Shown here piece by piece: positions 1-10,836 of a stretch of DNA of 64,000 bases. The stretch is from Paguma larvata (Eukaryota; Chordata; Mammalia; Carnivora; Viverridae), in NCBI GenBank assembly GCA_030068075.1, contig CM057824.1, positions 129,880,414-129,944,413 on the forward strand. The letters are read 5' to 3'. The translations under genes were made by a program, and so were the position numbers. Under the pieces are notes generated by a model. The model had not been told where the DNA came from and did no database searches. It was given only the letters and a program-made list of their open reading frames with translations. How positions within the stretch are numbered: the first letter of the stretch is position 1; each line of letters starts with the position of its first letter.

Positions 1-399
1 CTAATTTTTTTGTTACTATACTATATTTGTTTATACTATAATTGTGAATATATTTTGGTTGAAATTCTATAAGGAAGAGATTTTCATCCTATAAATGTGT
101 ATGTGTGTGTGTATATATTTATATCAATTCATACATTTGTATTCTATTCAATGGAACATTTAGCTGTCCTTAGTATAGTCAGTAAGAGCTCTCCAAGCTG
201 ATTATTGGATTCTTTTGAGAATTCTCCTAATTTCTCCCTTGAGCTTTTCTCATGTGTCTAACCTAAACAAGATGTAAGAATATCATCTAGTATTTTATAT
301 GTGGCAGTCCTGGCATCAGTCATTTGTCCAAAAGCTTTGGTAACTTTGAATGGAGAATGGCCTCTATTGCTTCTGATGATGTTAGCTGTCATTTATATC

Positions 400-1220
400 C
401 TTATACCCGCTTATATAATATGACAGTTTCCTATAGCTTCTTCCAAGATTTCCTCTTTATTTTTGGATATTGTCATTTCGACTCTGATGTACTTTACTGT
501 GATTGTATTTACCCAGTTTGCAGTGCACTATTCTTGAATCCATACATTTAAGCATTTCATCAGATTTGAAAAACATTTAGCTGTTATTTTTTTCAGATTT
601 TACTTTTCTGCATCCTTTCCTCTTTCTTTTGTGAGTACAAATACACATATCTTAGAACACTTGACTATTGAACTTTTCTTCATATTCATTTTCTTTTTCT
701 TCTACATATAGTTATATAACTCCTTTGATCTTTTTATTATGGCTTACAGATCACTGAGTTTTTGTTAATTTTCTTTATTTTTTTTTTCTATTGTAAGAGT
801 TCTATTGATCTATCTTTGATTTCACAGACTTTTTTTCTCTGCTGTCTAGCCCCTCAAGGATTTTTTTATTTTACTTATGTTGTTTAATTTACTTTTTAAA
901 TAAAATTTCCTTTGTTTTTCTGCTTTATTGCTCATATTCCCCCAAATATTCATTAATTGTAAATAAATTTTGTTTTAGGACTTTGAGTGTATTTATAATA
1001 GCTGCTTTAAATCCCTTCTCTGATAATTTCAGCATGTATGTCTTGGGAATCATTTCTGTTGACTTCTTTGGTTTTTTGAGTATGAGTCCTATTTTATTGA
1101 TTCTTCATATGTCTACTAATGTTTTTATTGCATATCAGGCAATGTAAATATGTTGTATGGTTCTGACTCTATGTATTTATATCCTTTTTAAGTGTACTGA
1201 TATTTGTTCAAGCAGTGAGT
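400..1220 (-). repeat. Old L1/HAL1 ORF1-region remnant (antisense on +)
   Basis: The plus strand is T-rich and follows the antisense of an old L1 or HAL1 ORF1. Recognisable stretches are TATAATAGCTGCTTTAAATCC near 993, then CTGATAATTTCAGCATGTATGTC, then GAGTATGAGTCCTATTTTATTG near 1080, in the order known for mammalian L1M/HAL1 elements. The element would therefore read on the minus strand. No long frame survives, so it is a decayed fossil. The left limit is uncertain, and positions 1-400 are AT-rich sequence I could not assign. HAL1 and an old L1M family cannot be told apart by eye. Confidence 0.55.
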
Positions 1221-1469
1221 TTAAATTAGTTGGACTCAAACTTCAACCTTTGTTTCCTTTATGAAGGGCAGCAACTGAAAATCTGCATTTTTTCCTATCT
1301 TCCTACTGCTTTTTTTTCATTAATGCTTAACTAAATCAGTTTTTAATCGTGAATTTTGCAGATTTTATACATAGATTTTGGCACTTATTCCATGTGCAAC
1401 TACTTTTTTAAGGGCTTTCCCCCCCCCCTTAATTTCCTAGCTGTTTTTTAACCTAATTAAAATATTTTT

Positions 1470-1522
1470 TTTTAATTTGCGCGAGAAAGTGTGTGTTTGC
1501 TAGTAGGGGAGAGGGGCAGAAG

Positions 1523-1553
<31 letters not shown>

Positions 1554-1677
1554 AGAATCTTAAGCTCCATGCTCTGCACAGAGTCCAGTGCAGGGCTTGA
1601 TCTCACAACCCTAGGATCATGACCTGGGCTGAAATCAAGAATCAGATGCTTAACCAAATGAGCCACCTAATGCCCCT
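1470..1677 (-). mobile_element. CAN SINE (older copy), minus strand
   Basis: This is a tRNA-derived carnivore SINE in reverse orientation. On the plus strand it runs from a T-rich tail through a GA-rich tract (about 1525-1555) to AGGGCTTGATCTCACAACC (degenerate B box), ATCATGACCTGGGCTGA, and the head complement GAGCCACCTAATGCCCCT. Possible target duplications are AATATTTTT at 1461-1469 and 1680-1688. The many mismatches in the head suggest an older copy. Confidence 0.85.
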
Positions 1678-1688
1678 GCAATATTTTT

Positions 1689-3205
1689 AATACTCTATGT
1701 AGGCTTTGTAGGTATTATCTATGGGAGAGTTTAACTATACAGGTTTCTCTGTTATTACTGAAAGATAATTTATTTTTAAGTTTGAAGATTTTTTACTATT
1801 GAAGTTAATACTAACACAGACCTTAAAAGTGGAACTGCTTTAATTGAATAAAGAAATGGGAACAAAATCTTGTCCTGTCTCAATGCAATGAGCTCACACA
1901 ACACAAAATTATTTAGGTAGCTCTCCCTCCAAATTCTATATGTCCAGAGACTGTTCAAAAATAACTATACCAAATAATGAATACAGAAAGAGGAAGCCTA
2001 TAACATAAAGAATGTGTTCACATATGTGGCCAGAACAATAACTAAGTTTAATCACAATATTCAGGCAAAACTCCCAAAGAACATCTTTAAAAATGCATAA
2101 CACTTCATATACATTTAAGGGTGTTTTCAAATATATAATTTACTATTTAAGGTACTCCTATATGTACAGCATATGCAATTATTGTCATTTTAGTACTACT
2201 ACTACTTTATAATCCTGCAAGACATCATGAAAACATGTAATTTAGTGACTGTATATTCCAGACACTATGTTAAAAATTTTGCAAATATCATCTTACTTTG
2301 TTTCTACCAAAAGCTTTTGATGCAGGGTTATTAGTTCATCTATAAAAACTGAAAAGTGAGCAATCAAAAGATCTTAAGACTTACTCAAGGAGAAGAAGGT
2401 AGTAAAAATATGATTCACAAATCCAACCTTAATCTGCATCCCTGAAAAAGCACATTGCAAACTGTTATATTATTCTGCATTTCCTACAGAAGGTAAATGT
2501 CTTTCAAATGAATTAAATGTCTTGACTTTAAATATACATTCATTCTATAGAAACTGGAATCAAAATCATTTCTTGTAATGGTTGGACTCAGCCATATTTG
2601 TATTTTATCTCATTGCTTGAAAGAAGGAAGGAACAGACAATATTAAGCCATTTAGGACATTTGGCGCAACCTGGAAATTTCAATGGCTGAACTAAATAAG
2701 TATCTAGTTCTCATTTACATAAAATCTAATGTTAATCAATATCTTTCCTTTATTTTGGGTTACTATTTGCACATATGGTATCCGTTAAGGTATCATGTGA
2801 GGGTAGCATTCAAGCAGAAACTTTAGAGAAGTGAGCTCAGCATATCATTTCAGAAAGTATTATTGGGGGGAAGACAGAGAAAGTTCAAAGGTCTATACTG
2901 AAACTGTTCTTGGAATATGAAGAATAGCAAGAAGACAAGTGTTCTTGATACAGAGAGTAGAGATTGCAGAAGGTGAGATTGGGGAGGTAAGCCTGTAGGT
3001 TCTTGAAAGCCGTTGCCTCTAAATGAGATAGGATTCTTTTTCTTCACTCCTCTACACCTAACCCTAGTACCTATCACCAAAAACTACATAGCGGATCAGG
3101 TAATTATATGAAAACTTTTCCTCTCTTTTCTTGAGAACAGACTCTGAGCACGGTTGTTATATGTGCAACAAACTTGTGTGTTTGACACCTAATCTGGAAA
3201 GATAT
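1689..3205. other. AT-rich sequence with no recognised feature
   Basis: I see no repeat, exon-like block or long frame. The 2850-3080 stretch is slightly more GC-rich and purine-rich, but I could not assign it. Confidence 0.5.
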
Positions 3206-4049
3206 GTTTTTTGCCAGAGTCCAGCTCTATCGAGTCCAGGAGTCCCCGAAGGATGAACGGTGTCGGCGAAGGGAATGACTTGAGAGAGCTGCTTGGTCTC
3301 TGGGACCAGCAGACAACTCTGCCCAGCTGGTCTCAGTATCTTTATTAATAGGCAGTGAGTTACATTACATCAAAGAATATTACTTTTTTAGAAGATAGTT
3401 AAGGAAAGGAGATAGTGTGTATAATGTCAATTTCCAAGACCTTGAAGAGAGTCTTATCTTAGCTGTTTTTTGATTCTATTTCTAAGCTAATGAAGATATA
3501 CAGTTTTTGCCAAGAAGAAAGCAGGGTTGTTGTCGTAACCTTCAGCAAGCAGGTGGCACAAATATTGTGCCTTAAGACCTATGTTAATTGTTAATGGGGG
3601 AAGAGTAACTTACTTAGTAGAGACATAATTCTCTAATACCTGCCTAAGTTCCTTTGCTTATGAGAGAGTAATTTACACAATAGGCACCTAATGTCTACAT
3701 AAGTTATACTAATTTTTAGCCAACTCATAACTGCTATTCTGTATGATCAATTTGTGTAATCTATCCCCAAGAGGCAACTTTGAGGTTGCTTCTGGCCATG
3801 TTACTCTCATTTGGATGTTATCCATCAAGGCATCATACTTCAGGTCCCTTTTTTCAAATGCTGTAAGACAAAAGGGCATTATATCCCTTGAGGCCAACCA
3901 GAGCGGTTCAAGCAGTCCAGGCCTGAAAAGTTATTAGAAAGAGATAGTATTGGGGCACCTTTTGGTCAGCAGGAAACTTTGCAACATCTGCTTATCCATA
4001 GAGGGAGACTTCTCAACCTGTGAACCCATGATGGCTCCCAACAGTTTTT
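3206..4049 (-). mobile_element. Solo LTR of a class II (ERVK/IAP-like) endogenous retrovirus, with 6-bp target duplication
   Basis: The LTR itself spans 3212-4043 (832 bp) and reads on the minus strand. In that direction it begins TGTTGGGAGCC, a start shared with IAP-type class II LTRs, and ends CTGGACTCTGGCA, so it has TG...CA termini. An AATAAA signal inside TTAATAAAGATACTGAG (plus 3340-3350) lies about 130 bp before the 3' end, as expected for the end of R and a short U5. GTTTTT flanks both sides exactly (3206-3211 and 4044-4049), matching the 6-bp duplication typical of class II elements. No viral internal sequence lies on either side, so the provirus was reduced to one LTR by LTR-LTR recombination. 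Short frames inside it are not viral genes. Confidence 0.85.
3337..3350 (-). promoter_or_regulatory. LTR polyadenylation signal
   Basis: On the minus strand, AATAAA lies in TTAATAAAGATACTGAGACC within the solo LTR. Its position, about 130 bp before the CA end, fits the R region. This is inferred from layout; no transcript evidence is available. Confidence 0.55.
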
Positions 4050-4762
4050 ATTAGATGTTTCTTGATAGGCTTCAGATTTCATGTTCTACTTTGCCTCTCT
4101 AATCATATGGGTCTCCCTGTGAGAATTTAGTTCTCTTTACATGCTTAGATCCAAGGCATTGGATTTCCATTATGACATTCTCTTTGGACAAAATCAGTTT
4201 GGCCTTCTATAAGTGAACTCTACCATAATGTGCATAGATTTGTCTTTTTGACAAGTTTGGAAATTTGGACACTCTATCCAAGTCAATTGATTTTTCCACT
4301 TCTCTTGTGATTATTGTGTCATAACTCACCATTCTCTGCTGACTGCTAGAGTCCAGAGTTCTACTCTGTCACAATTAACAGAACTGACACCACCCATAAT
4401 TATTTAGTGGTGACGTATGGTGCTGAGACCCTGAAGAATGCAGAATGATCTGATATTCCTTTTAAGTGCACAATAATGAGTTGGAGTTGATAGGCTACTA
4501 CTGTTCTGTGACTTACAAAAATATTCAATGTATAATATGCATAAATTTTCTCCACAGTTTTCATCTTGCCATGACAATGCAAAAATACAAAACATAACAA
4601 AAAACAACCAATTAATAAGACCTCGAGAGGTAAGATGATCTGCATCATTCTAGAAACATGTTTCACCTCAGTAAGGGAAGTCATGATGATGCAAACACTT
4701 CTAGATTCAGTAAGTTAAGAAGAAGTAGTTGTAGAGAATTATAATGAAAACTGAATAATTGT
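4050..4762. other. Unassigned AT-rich sequence
   Basis: No repeat family recognised. The two overlapping minus frames near 4400-4684 have no domain signature and look like chance frames. Confidence 0.5.
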
Positions 4763-4774
4763 AATAAATTATAT

Positions 4775-4991
4775 GGGGCGCCTGGGTGGCTCAGTTGGTT
4801 AGCGGCCGACTTCAGCTCGGGTCATGATCTCAAGGTCTGTGAGTTCGAGCCCCGTGTCGGGCTCTGTGCTGATGGCTCAGAGCCTGGAGCCTGCTTCAGA
4901 TTCTGTGTCTCCCTCTCTCTCTGCCCTTCCCCTGCTCATACTCTGTCTCTATGTCTCTCAAAAATAAATAAACATTAAAAAAAATTAAAAA
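4775..4991 (+). mobile_element. Felid CAN SINE, plus strand, with target duplication
   Basis: The copy is nearly full length: head GGGGCGCCTGGGTGGCTCAG, B-box-like GAGTTCGAGCCCCG, the felid GATGGCTCAGAGCCTGGAGCC block, a CT-rich tract and a CAAAAATAAATAAACATTAAAA tail. AATAAATTATAT is repeated exactly at 4763-4774 and 4992-5003, marking L1-mediated target-primed insertion. The good match suggests a fairly young copy. Confidence 0.95.
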
Positions 4992-5003
4992 AATAAATTA
5001 TAT

Positions 5004-6143
5004 AAATTATAAGAAACTGAATAACAGATTAATTAGCAGATTATGACTATAACCTAGGGACTTGATATATTTTTGAAATCCCTTTGCAATACTATTGAAA
5101 GTAACAATATTTTTTTTATTAATGCAAAAAAAGAATCCCTATTTCTGCGTTTGTTTTGTTCAATTAAATGTACTTTATACATCCATTTTAAAAGCAATTT
5201 CCATAGACAAACTTTAGTGAAAGAAACAGGTAGCAAACTGCTGCCAAATATAGTACTATTATGATGCATTTGATTTCAGTTCACATGGGCTGTTGAACAG
5301 ATTTCAGATGAAAACCCACCGAGAAATATATATCAATCAATACAAATAAACTAAAATTTATTTTATTATAGTGAATTGCATATTTTTTCTAAGTCAGTCT
5401 GTAAAAAAGTAACACTTGGTTTCAGTGAAAAAATATTTTTTTCCTAAAATTTTGTTATATCCAGTAGTATGTATTTTTTCTAAGTATGTGTCTCATTAAA
5501 GGCAGTGCTGGGTCAGGGAATGAAAAAGTTTTCCTAAGTTAAGTTGTAGAAATATTTTTTTAACATCATGGTGCTTTCTTTAAAAATTGGCTGTATTTTC
5601 CAGATAGATTGGTTCCTGAAATTGATAAGTATTAACTTTTATGATAGGAGAGCTAGAAATAGGTTTCCCATGCCTCAACTTGCTTATCCAGATATGCATC
5701 TAGGTTTTCTTTTGCAGATGAATATACTATAATCCCCTAAGAATTCATTCTGTTGAATCATCAAATATGCTTCTCTCTGCTGCCTCCTTGAGAAAACACA
5801 TGTTATTGAGCAAAAGAATATCTCTCGTACTTTCCAGGACAGCAGCATACAAATATGCAAATATTATTTTAAGTCCCTAAATATTTTCATAAAGTAGCAA
5901 GGCATGTAGAATATTAGGAGAGAAAAAAAAAGAACAACTCCAAGTCTTTAAAGTTCATATTTACTTTTTCTCAAGTTATACCTGAGAATGCACCTGTCAC
6001 AAGGCATGATGCCAATCTGTCTTCCGATCCCTTCCTTCATAATCATCCTTCTCCATTCCTAAAAGCAATTCATGCCTATTTTTTACCCATTGTGATACTT
6101 CCCAGTTACTTCCCTTGGGATAAAAATCCTCAAGGATGCCAAG
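5004..6143. other. Unassigned AT-rich sequence
   Basis: No recognised repeat or gene. Short frames on both strands at about 5054-5269 overlap each other and are not supported by any motif. Confidence 0.5.
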
Positions 6144-6718
6144 TGCATTAATCAGAGTTCTCCAGAGACATAGAACCAAAAGAATAAAAGAATATAGATA
6201 TATAACAGATATATGTCTATAATGCATATATAACATGAATATATAAATAACACAAATATACATACAGTATATATGTTATTAGACATTATGAGGAATTGGC
6301 TCATGTGATTGTGGAGACTGAAAAGTCCCACAGTCCACAGTCTATCATGTGCAAGGTAGAGATCCATGAAGCCAGAAATGTAGTTCATTCCAAGTCCAAA
6401 CGCCTGAGAACTAGGGCAGCCAGTGTGTAAATCCCAGTTTTAAAGCAGAAGATGTGATGAGATATCCCAGCTCAAACTGCAATACAGGAGAAAAAAAAGG
6501 GGGAGGTGGCAATTTTCTTCTTTCTACCTTTAGTTGTATTCAGGCTCTCACCAGAATGAATGATATCCACCTACATTAGGGAGGGCCTTCTATACTGAGT
6601 CCACCAATTCAAATGATAATCTCTTCCAGAAAGACTTTCATGGACTCACCCTGAAACAATGTTAATTTGGACACCCTATGGCAAATAAAGTTAACACATA
6701 AAATCAACCATCTTATCA
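6144..6718 (-). mobile_element. Old MaLR-like (ERVL-type) LTR, minus strand
   Basis: The plus strand begins TGCATTAATCAGAGTTCTCC, followed by AGAGACATAGAACCAA, an AT-rich TATA block, GAGGAATTGGCTCATGTGATTG and a final AAAGTTAACACATAAAATCAACCATC. This is the order of a widespread old mammalian LTR read in reverse, whose sense strand starts near TGATGGTTGATTTTATGTGT and ends GGAGAACTCTGATTAATGCA. The TATA-rich part (6185-6290) has expanded. The subfamily is not assigned and no clean target duplication was found. Confidence 0.65.
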
Positions 6719-6719
6719 A

Positions 6720-7354
6720 GCAAAGGGACAATTCAAAATATTAATATTGTGAACATTCTTTTATTCAAGATATCAAAAAACTATGGTAGGAATTTATGCA
6801 TTACACACCCCCACCCCACATAGGCATTCCATTAAGGTAGAAAAGTGTCATGCGAAGTGGCATATTCTGACCTATTCCACAATGTTGAATTAAAATGTAT
6901 TATAGAATAAATTTATGGGAGTGATCAATTTCTCTTAACAATTTTGCCTCTTCCATCCTTAACTATTATCAATCAGTGCATTCATTGTTACTGTGAAAGA
7001 GAATCAAGAGGAAGGAAAATCATCAGATCGTTAGTAAGAGCTACTGAAGGAAGTGGCATTTTATTTCACTCTGTAACCTCTGATGGTACAGTAGTCTTAT
7101 TTGTCTGTAGAAATCTTAGTTGATGCACGACTTGTCAAATGATTCTGGTAAACACAAAGCTAACAAACCTGATCACTGTGACAGCATTCTCACCATTACT
7201 GATCAGAAGAAGGAACCTGACCAATTTTCTTATTTACTTGTCTCACATATGCATAACATTCCATATTTTGCATGATTTTAAGAAAGATATGAATTTGTGC
7301 TCTTATTTTCTTGGATATTTATTTAGAACCACAAGAGAATTCCTCTCTTTTTCC
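6720..7354. other. Unassigned sequence
   Basis: No recognised feature. The 120-codon plus frame that starts here runs into the L2-like repeat downstream and has no domain signature. Confidence 0.5.
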
Positions 7355-7740
7355 CTACCCTCACCACTACCATTTGGCCAAGCCACCGTCATCTCTCACT
7401 TGGATTATCTTAATTGTGTCAAAGTTGTTTTTCTTCTCCTGAACCTGTCCTATTGTCTATTTGCAAACTACAGCATCCAGAGTGATCCCTGTGACACATA
7501 AATGTTATTATGCCACCCCACTCTTTCTAAAGATCCATAGTAAAACTGAAGTCCTCACCATCACCAAATTTCTGTTAAAAACTGGCCCCATTTCTTCTTT
7601 GATAGGTACTCGTGCTGCTCCCCTAACATGCCTGCTCACCTTTCTCAAGCAATACCTACTTCCTTATTCTCCTCCAGAATTCCAGAATATGTTCACTTCC
7701 TGGTGTTTTCAAGGCTTTATTTCAACCCTTCTGTAATGGG
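7355..7740 (+). repeat. L2-like ancient LINE 3' part
   Basis: Several blocks recall the 3' portion of an ancient L2-type LINE in sense orientation: CACCGTCATCTCTCACTTGGATTATC, CATCCAGAGTGATCCC, AAAACTGAAGTCCTCACCATC and CAAGGCTTTATTTC. It is much diverged. Plus-strand frames across it (7139-7501, 7461-7736) are probably by-products of this pyrimidine-rich repeat. Another ancient family is possible. Confidence 0.55.
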
Positions 7741-8706
7741 CAGCAGGGGAAGGAACTTTAGTCAAGTATTCCAAGTTTTTGTGTGTTTTTTTTTCCTTAG
7801 AAATATAATATTGGTATTGGTTTATAAACAGCTGGGAGCAAAAAAGTGGAGTGGGGTGGAAAAACCACATTAAAGATTATTGCAATTATGTAAAGAAAGT
7901 GATAAGAATGTGAACTAAGGTGGAAATAATAGTAAAAGGGAAGAATACACTTTGACATATTTAGAAAGTGGCCATTCTATAAGGGGAATAAAAATATTGA
8001 AATGATTCAGAGATGTGTTTGGGCAACTGAGGAAATAATCATGGCATTAAATGAAATTGAGGTTAAGCAAGAGCTTTGAAAGATAGGACCAACCTTTATA
8101 TGCCATTTGTTGTTCTATAGACTGTCTGGCTTGCGAAAGTGCAGGTAGCTTGTGGAGCTGAGAGGAGACCATTCTGCACTGCCTGGATGCTCATTTCCTC
8201 TGTCTTTATGTTATTAGCTTAGCAGCAGTCTCAGCAGGTCCAAAGTAGCTCAATTAAAAAACAAAAACTGAAGTCTGCATAGATGAAGCTATATAGATGT
8301 TTCCAATACTCTTAACTCTAAAAACACTTTGAGCATTATAGAGATGGAGCCTCGTTCTAGTAAAATATTGGCCATAGTAAAGTCAGACCAGCCATGCCCA
8401 ATCCAAACTGTATGATAATCTGGTTATGATCACTCTACTAATTCCTTTATTTTAAGACTCTTCCCAGTAGGCCATCTTTCATGCATCTCTTCCATTTTTT
8501 TTTACATGTTTTTAACTTTCCCATATATATGGCTAATTTTAATCTCTTTTCTTGCCCCCAAGATTTCTACTTTGCATTTAGTATTTTGACTCTCTAAATT
8601 TGATTGCAGTCATTAAAAAGAAATCTTGAGATTTGGATAGCCTGACTCCACATTTTCAAAGAGGGAAACAGCAGTCACTGAGATTTACTAAAGGAGAAAT
8701 TTAAGT
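7741..8706. other. Unassigned sequence
   Basis: Nothing recognised apart from a short T-run near 7782. Confidence 0.5.
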
Positions 8707-8724
8707 AAGAATATACGCAAAAAT

Positions 8725-8836
8725 CCATGAGCACTGGGAGTTGTATGTAAGTGCTGAATCACTAGATTCTATGCCTGAAACTAATATTACACAGTATGTT
8801 AACTAACTGGAATTTAAATAAAAACTTGAAGAAAAA
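8725..8836 (+). mobile_element. 5'-truncated carnivore L1 3' end, plus strand, with target duplication
   Basis: Only about 110 bp of L1 3' UTR is present: GAGCACTGGGAGTTGTATG, AATCACTAGATTCTATGCC, CTGAAACTAATATTACAC, GTTAACTAACTGGAATTTAAATAAAAACTTGAA and an A-rich tail. An 18-bp imperfect duplication flanks it (AAGAATATACGCAAAAAT at 8707-8724, AAGAATATATACAAAAAT at 8837-8854). It is a severely 5'-truncated retrotransposition event. Confidence 0.88.
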
Positions 8837-8854
8837 AAGAATATATACAAAAAT

Positions 8855-9205
8855 TCTAGCTCAGAACATGAGGCTGTTCTTTGAATAATCTTGATTTAGT
8901 AGGGAGATATTTTAAAGAAGCTAAGACCATGTAGTTATACATTTCAGCTCTGTGGGTGTCTAACTTTCAACAATGAAGCATCCTTGGCTATAAAGTGGAT
9001 ATATTGATGATGCCTTCTCACAGGGTTACATTGAGAGTTTACTATTATAGTTTATGTAATATGCATATTTAAAATATTAGTTATTATTTACAGATATTAG
9101 CTTATATTATTGTCGGTATCATTATTATTGTTCTAGAGTGTGAACTTTTTGAATTCCTGGGCTTCAAGCATAGCTACATTTCAAATGCCTACTGCAGTGT
9201 AGGGT
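8855..9205. other. Unassigned AT-rich sequence
   Basis: Low-complexity TTATTA-rich stretch around 9075-9130; nothing else recognised. Confidence 0.5.
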
Positions 9206-9219
9206 AAAGACTGAGTTTT

Positions 9220-9443
9220 CTTTTTTAAAATTTTTTTAACGTTTTTATTTTATTTTTGAGAGACATAGAGACAGAGCGTGAGCAAGGGGAGGGCAGAGAG
9301 GGAGGGAGACACAGAATGTGAAGCAAGCTCCAGGCTCTGAGCCTTCAGCACAGAGCCCGACGAGGGGCTCGAACTCACAGACCATGAGATCATGACCTGA
9401 GCTGAAGTCAGTCGCTTAACCGACTGAGCCACCCAAGCGCCCC
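9220..9443 (-). mobile_element. Felid CAN SINE, minus strand, with 14-bp target duplication
   Basis: Reverse orientation: T-rich tail, TTTATTTTTGAGAGACATAGAGACAGAGCG, CCAGGCTCTGAGC, GGGGCTCGAACTCACAGACC (B-box complement), and head complement GACTGAGCCACCCAAGCGCCCC. AAAGACTGAGTTTT is exactly repeated at 9206-9219 and 9444-9457. Intact CpGs suggest a young copy. Confidence 0.95.
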
Positions 9444-9457
9444 AAAGACTGAGTTTT

Positions 9458-10618
9458 AAATGCACATTTCTCTAAGGAATTAACCATTTAGTCACTTGAT
9501 GTCATTGTTTTCCACTTTTTAAGACTATAGAAAATTTTTGTGTATATTGAGAGTGAAATGCAATTAAATTTGAACCAGTGCAATCTCAAATATGCAATAG
9601 TATTTATGAGTAAAGGAAAGAATTCCATGCTGAAATATTTCTACCTTCTTCTCTTACCGAGTCTATGTGAAAAACTAAACGTTGTCCCTCTCTTTTGCTC
9701 ATTCCATCATTTTCTTTCTTTAATGTATACCCTGTGCTATTCCTTTGTGCATCTGATTTGAAAAGTATAAAAATTTCTTTTAGCATACAATGAGTGGTTA
9801 GAAAGGTTCTTTTTTTGTATGTCATCACTAAATATCATGATGACAGACCATGATATATAAAGTGCTAAATAAAAGTATATAGTTCTGGAAAATAGTAAAA
9901 CCTTCCTACAGATCATGATAGAAGTTATTTTAAGATACATATTTGACCTAATATATGTTTACTATTAAATAAATCTACTGAAATTCTTCAATAAGAATTA
10001 TATTCTATTATATATCATTCATGTCAGAAAGATTGATTTCTATTATTAGCCATAAGTCAATATTTATATTTATCAAGTCTTTTTTAAAAAATGTAATCTA
10101 TATGACCCTACTTTTGGCCCCTAAAATAATAAAATCAGATTTATAGTAATGTAAGTTTCTAAAAACTAGAATATTACTATTTAAAATTTATAAATACTTA
10201 TCAGCACAACAACCAAAGACTGCTATATAATTGGGAACAGCATAATATACTTCTTTTCACAGGCTAATTCATTTATTTCTTTGTCCTTTTTAGTGCCCAT
10301 CACAGTGAAAGTTATTGTAGTTGTAGTCGTTGTAGTTTGCATCTGGTATATTACTTGGATACGAAAGTGTACTTCTGAATTTTTGTTGCTTTAGGTGAAA
10401 TTTAACTAGTAAATAATGGAAAGGTAAAGAATTCTAATTCTTATTATCTAATTTTATCCAGGTTATAAAGTTAAATATACATATATACAAATAAAATGCA
10501 CACAAATGTAGAGGATTAGAAAATGAAAAAGAAGTTACAGTATCATCCTATTCCATTGTATTAAATCTTAATTGTATGCCTAGGTTTCTGCCAAAATTCT
10601 GTCATGCGCACCTGTTTT
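9458..10618. other. Unassigned AT-rich sequence
   Basis: No repeat or gene recognised. Frames near 9540-9940 lie on both strands and carry no motif. Confidence 0.5.
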
Positions 10619-10628
10619 AAAATTCTAA

Positions 10629-10826
10629 GGGGCACCTGGGTGGCTCAGTGGGTTAAGTGTCCAACTCTTGGTTTTGACTCAGGTCATGATCCCACAGTTT
10701 GTGAGTTCGAGCACCACGCAGGACTCTATGTTGACAGTGCAGAGTCTGCTTAGGCTTCTCTCTCTCTCTCCTCTCTTTTTGCCCCCCTCAAATAAATTAA
10801 TAAAAAAAAATTAAAATTAAAAATAT
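10629..10826 (+). mobile_element. CAN SINE, plus strand, with 10-bp target duplication
   Basis: Head GGGGCACCTGGGTGGCTCAG, GAGTTCGAGCACC B box, a shortened right part (the usual GGAGCCTGCTTC block is partly missing), CT tract 10758-10780 and an A-rich tail. AAAATTCTAA flanks at 10619-10628 and 10827-10836. The internal shortening makes it an older or variant copy. Confidence 0.9.
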
Positions 10827-10836
10827 AAAATTCTAA

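Noticed and set aside
4830..4860. tRNA-like B-box sequence (GAGTTCGAGCCCC) suggesting tRNA genes at many sites
   Set aside because: These are tRNA-derived SINE heads. No cloverleaf with acceptor and anticodon stems is present.
7139..7501. 120-codon plus frame with hydrophobic stretches
   Set aside because: It overlaps an L2-like repeat. The hydrophobicity follows from T-rich sequence.
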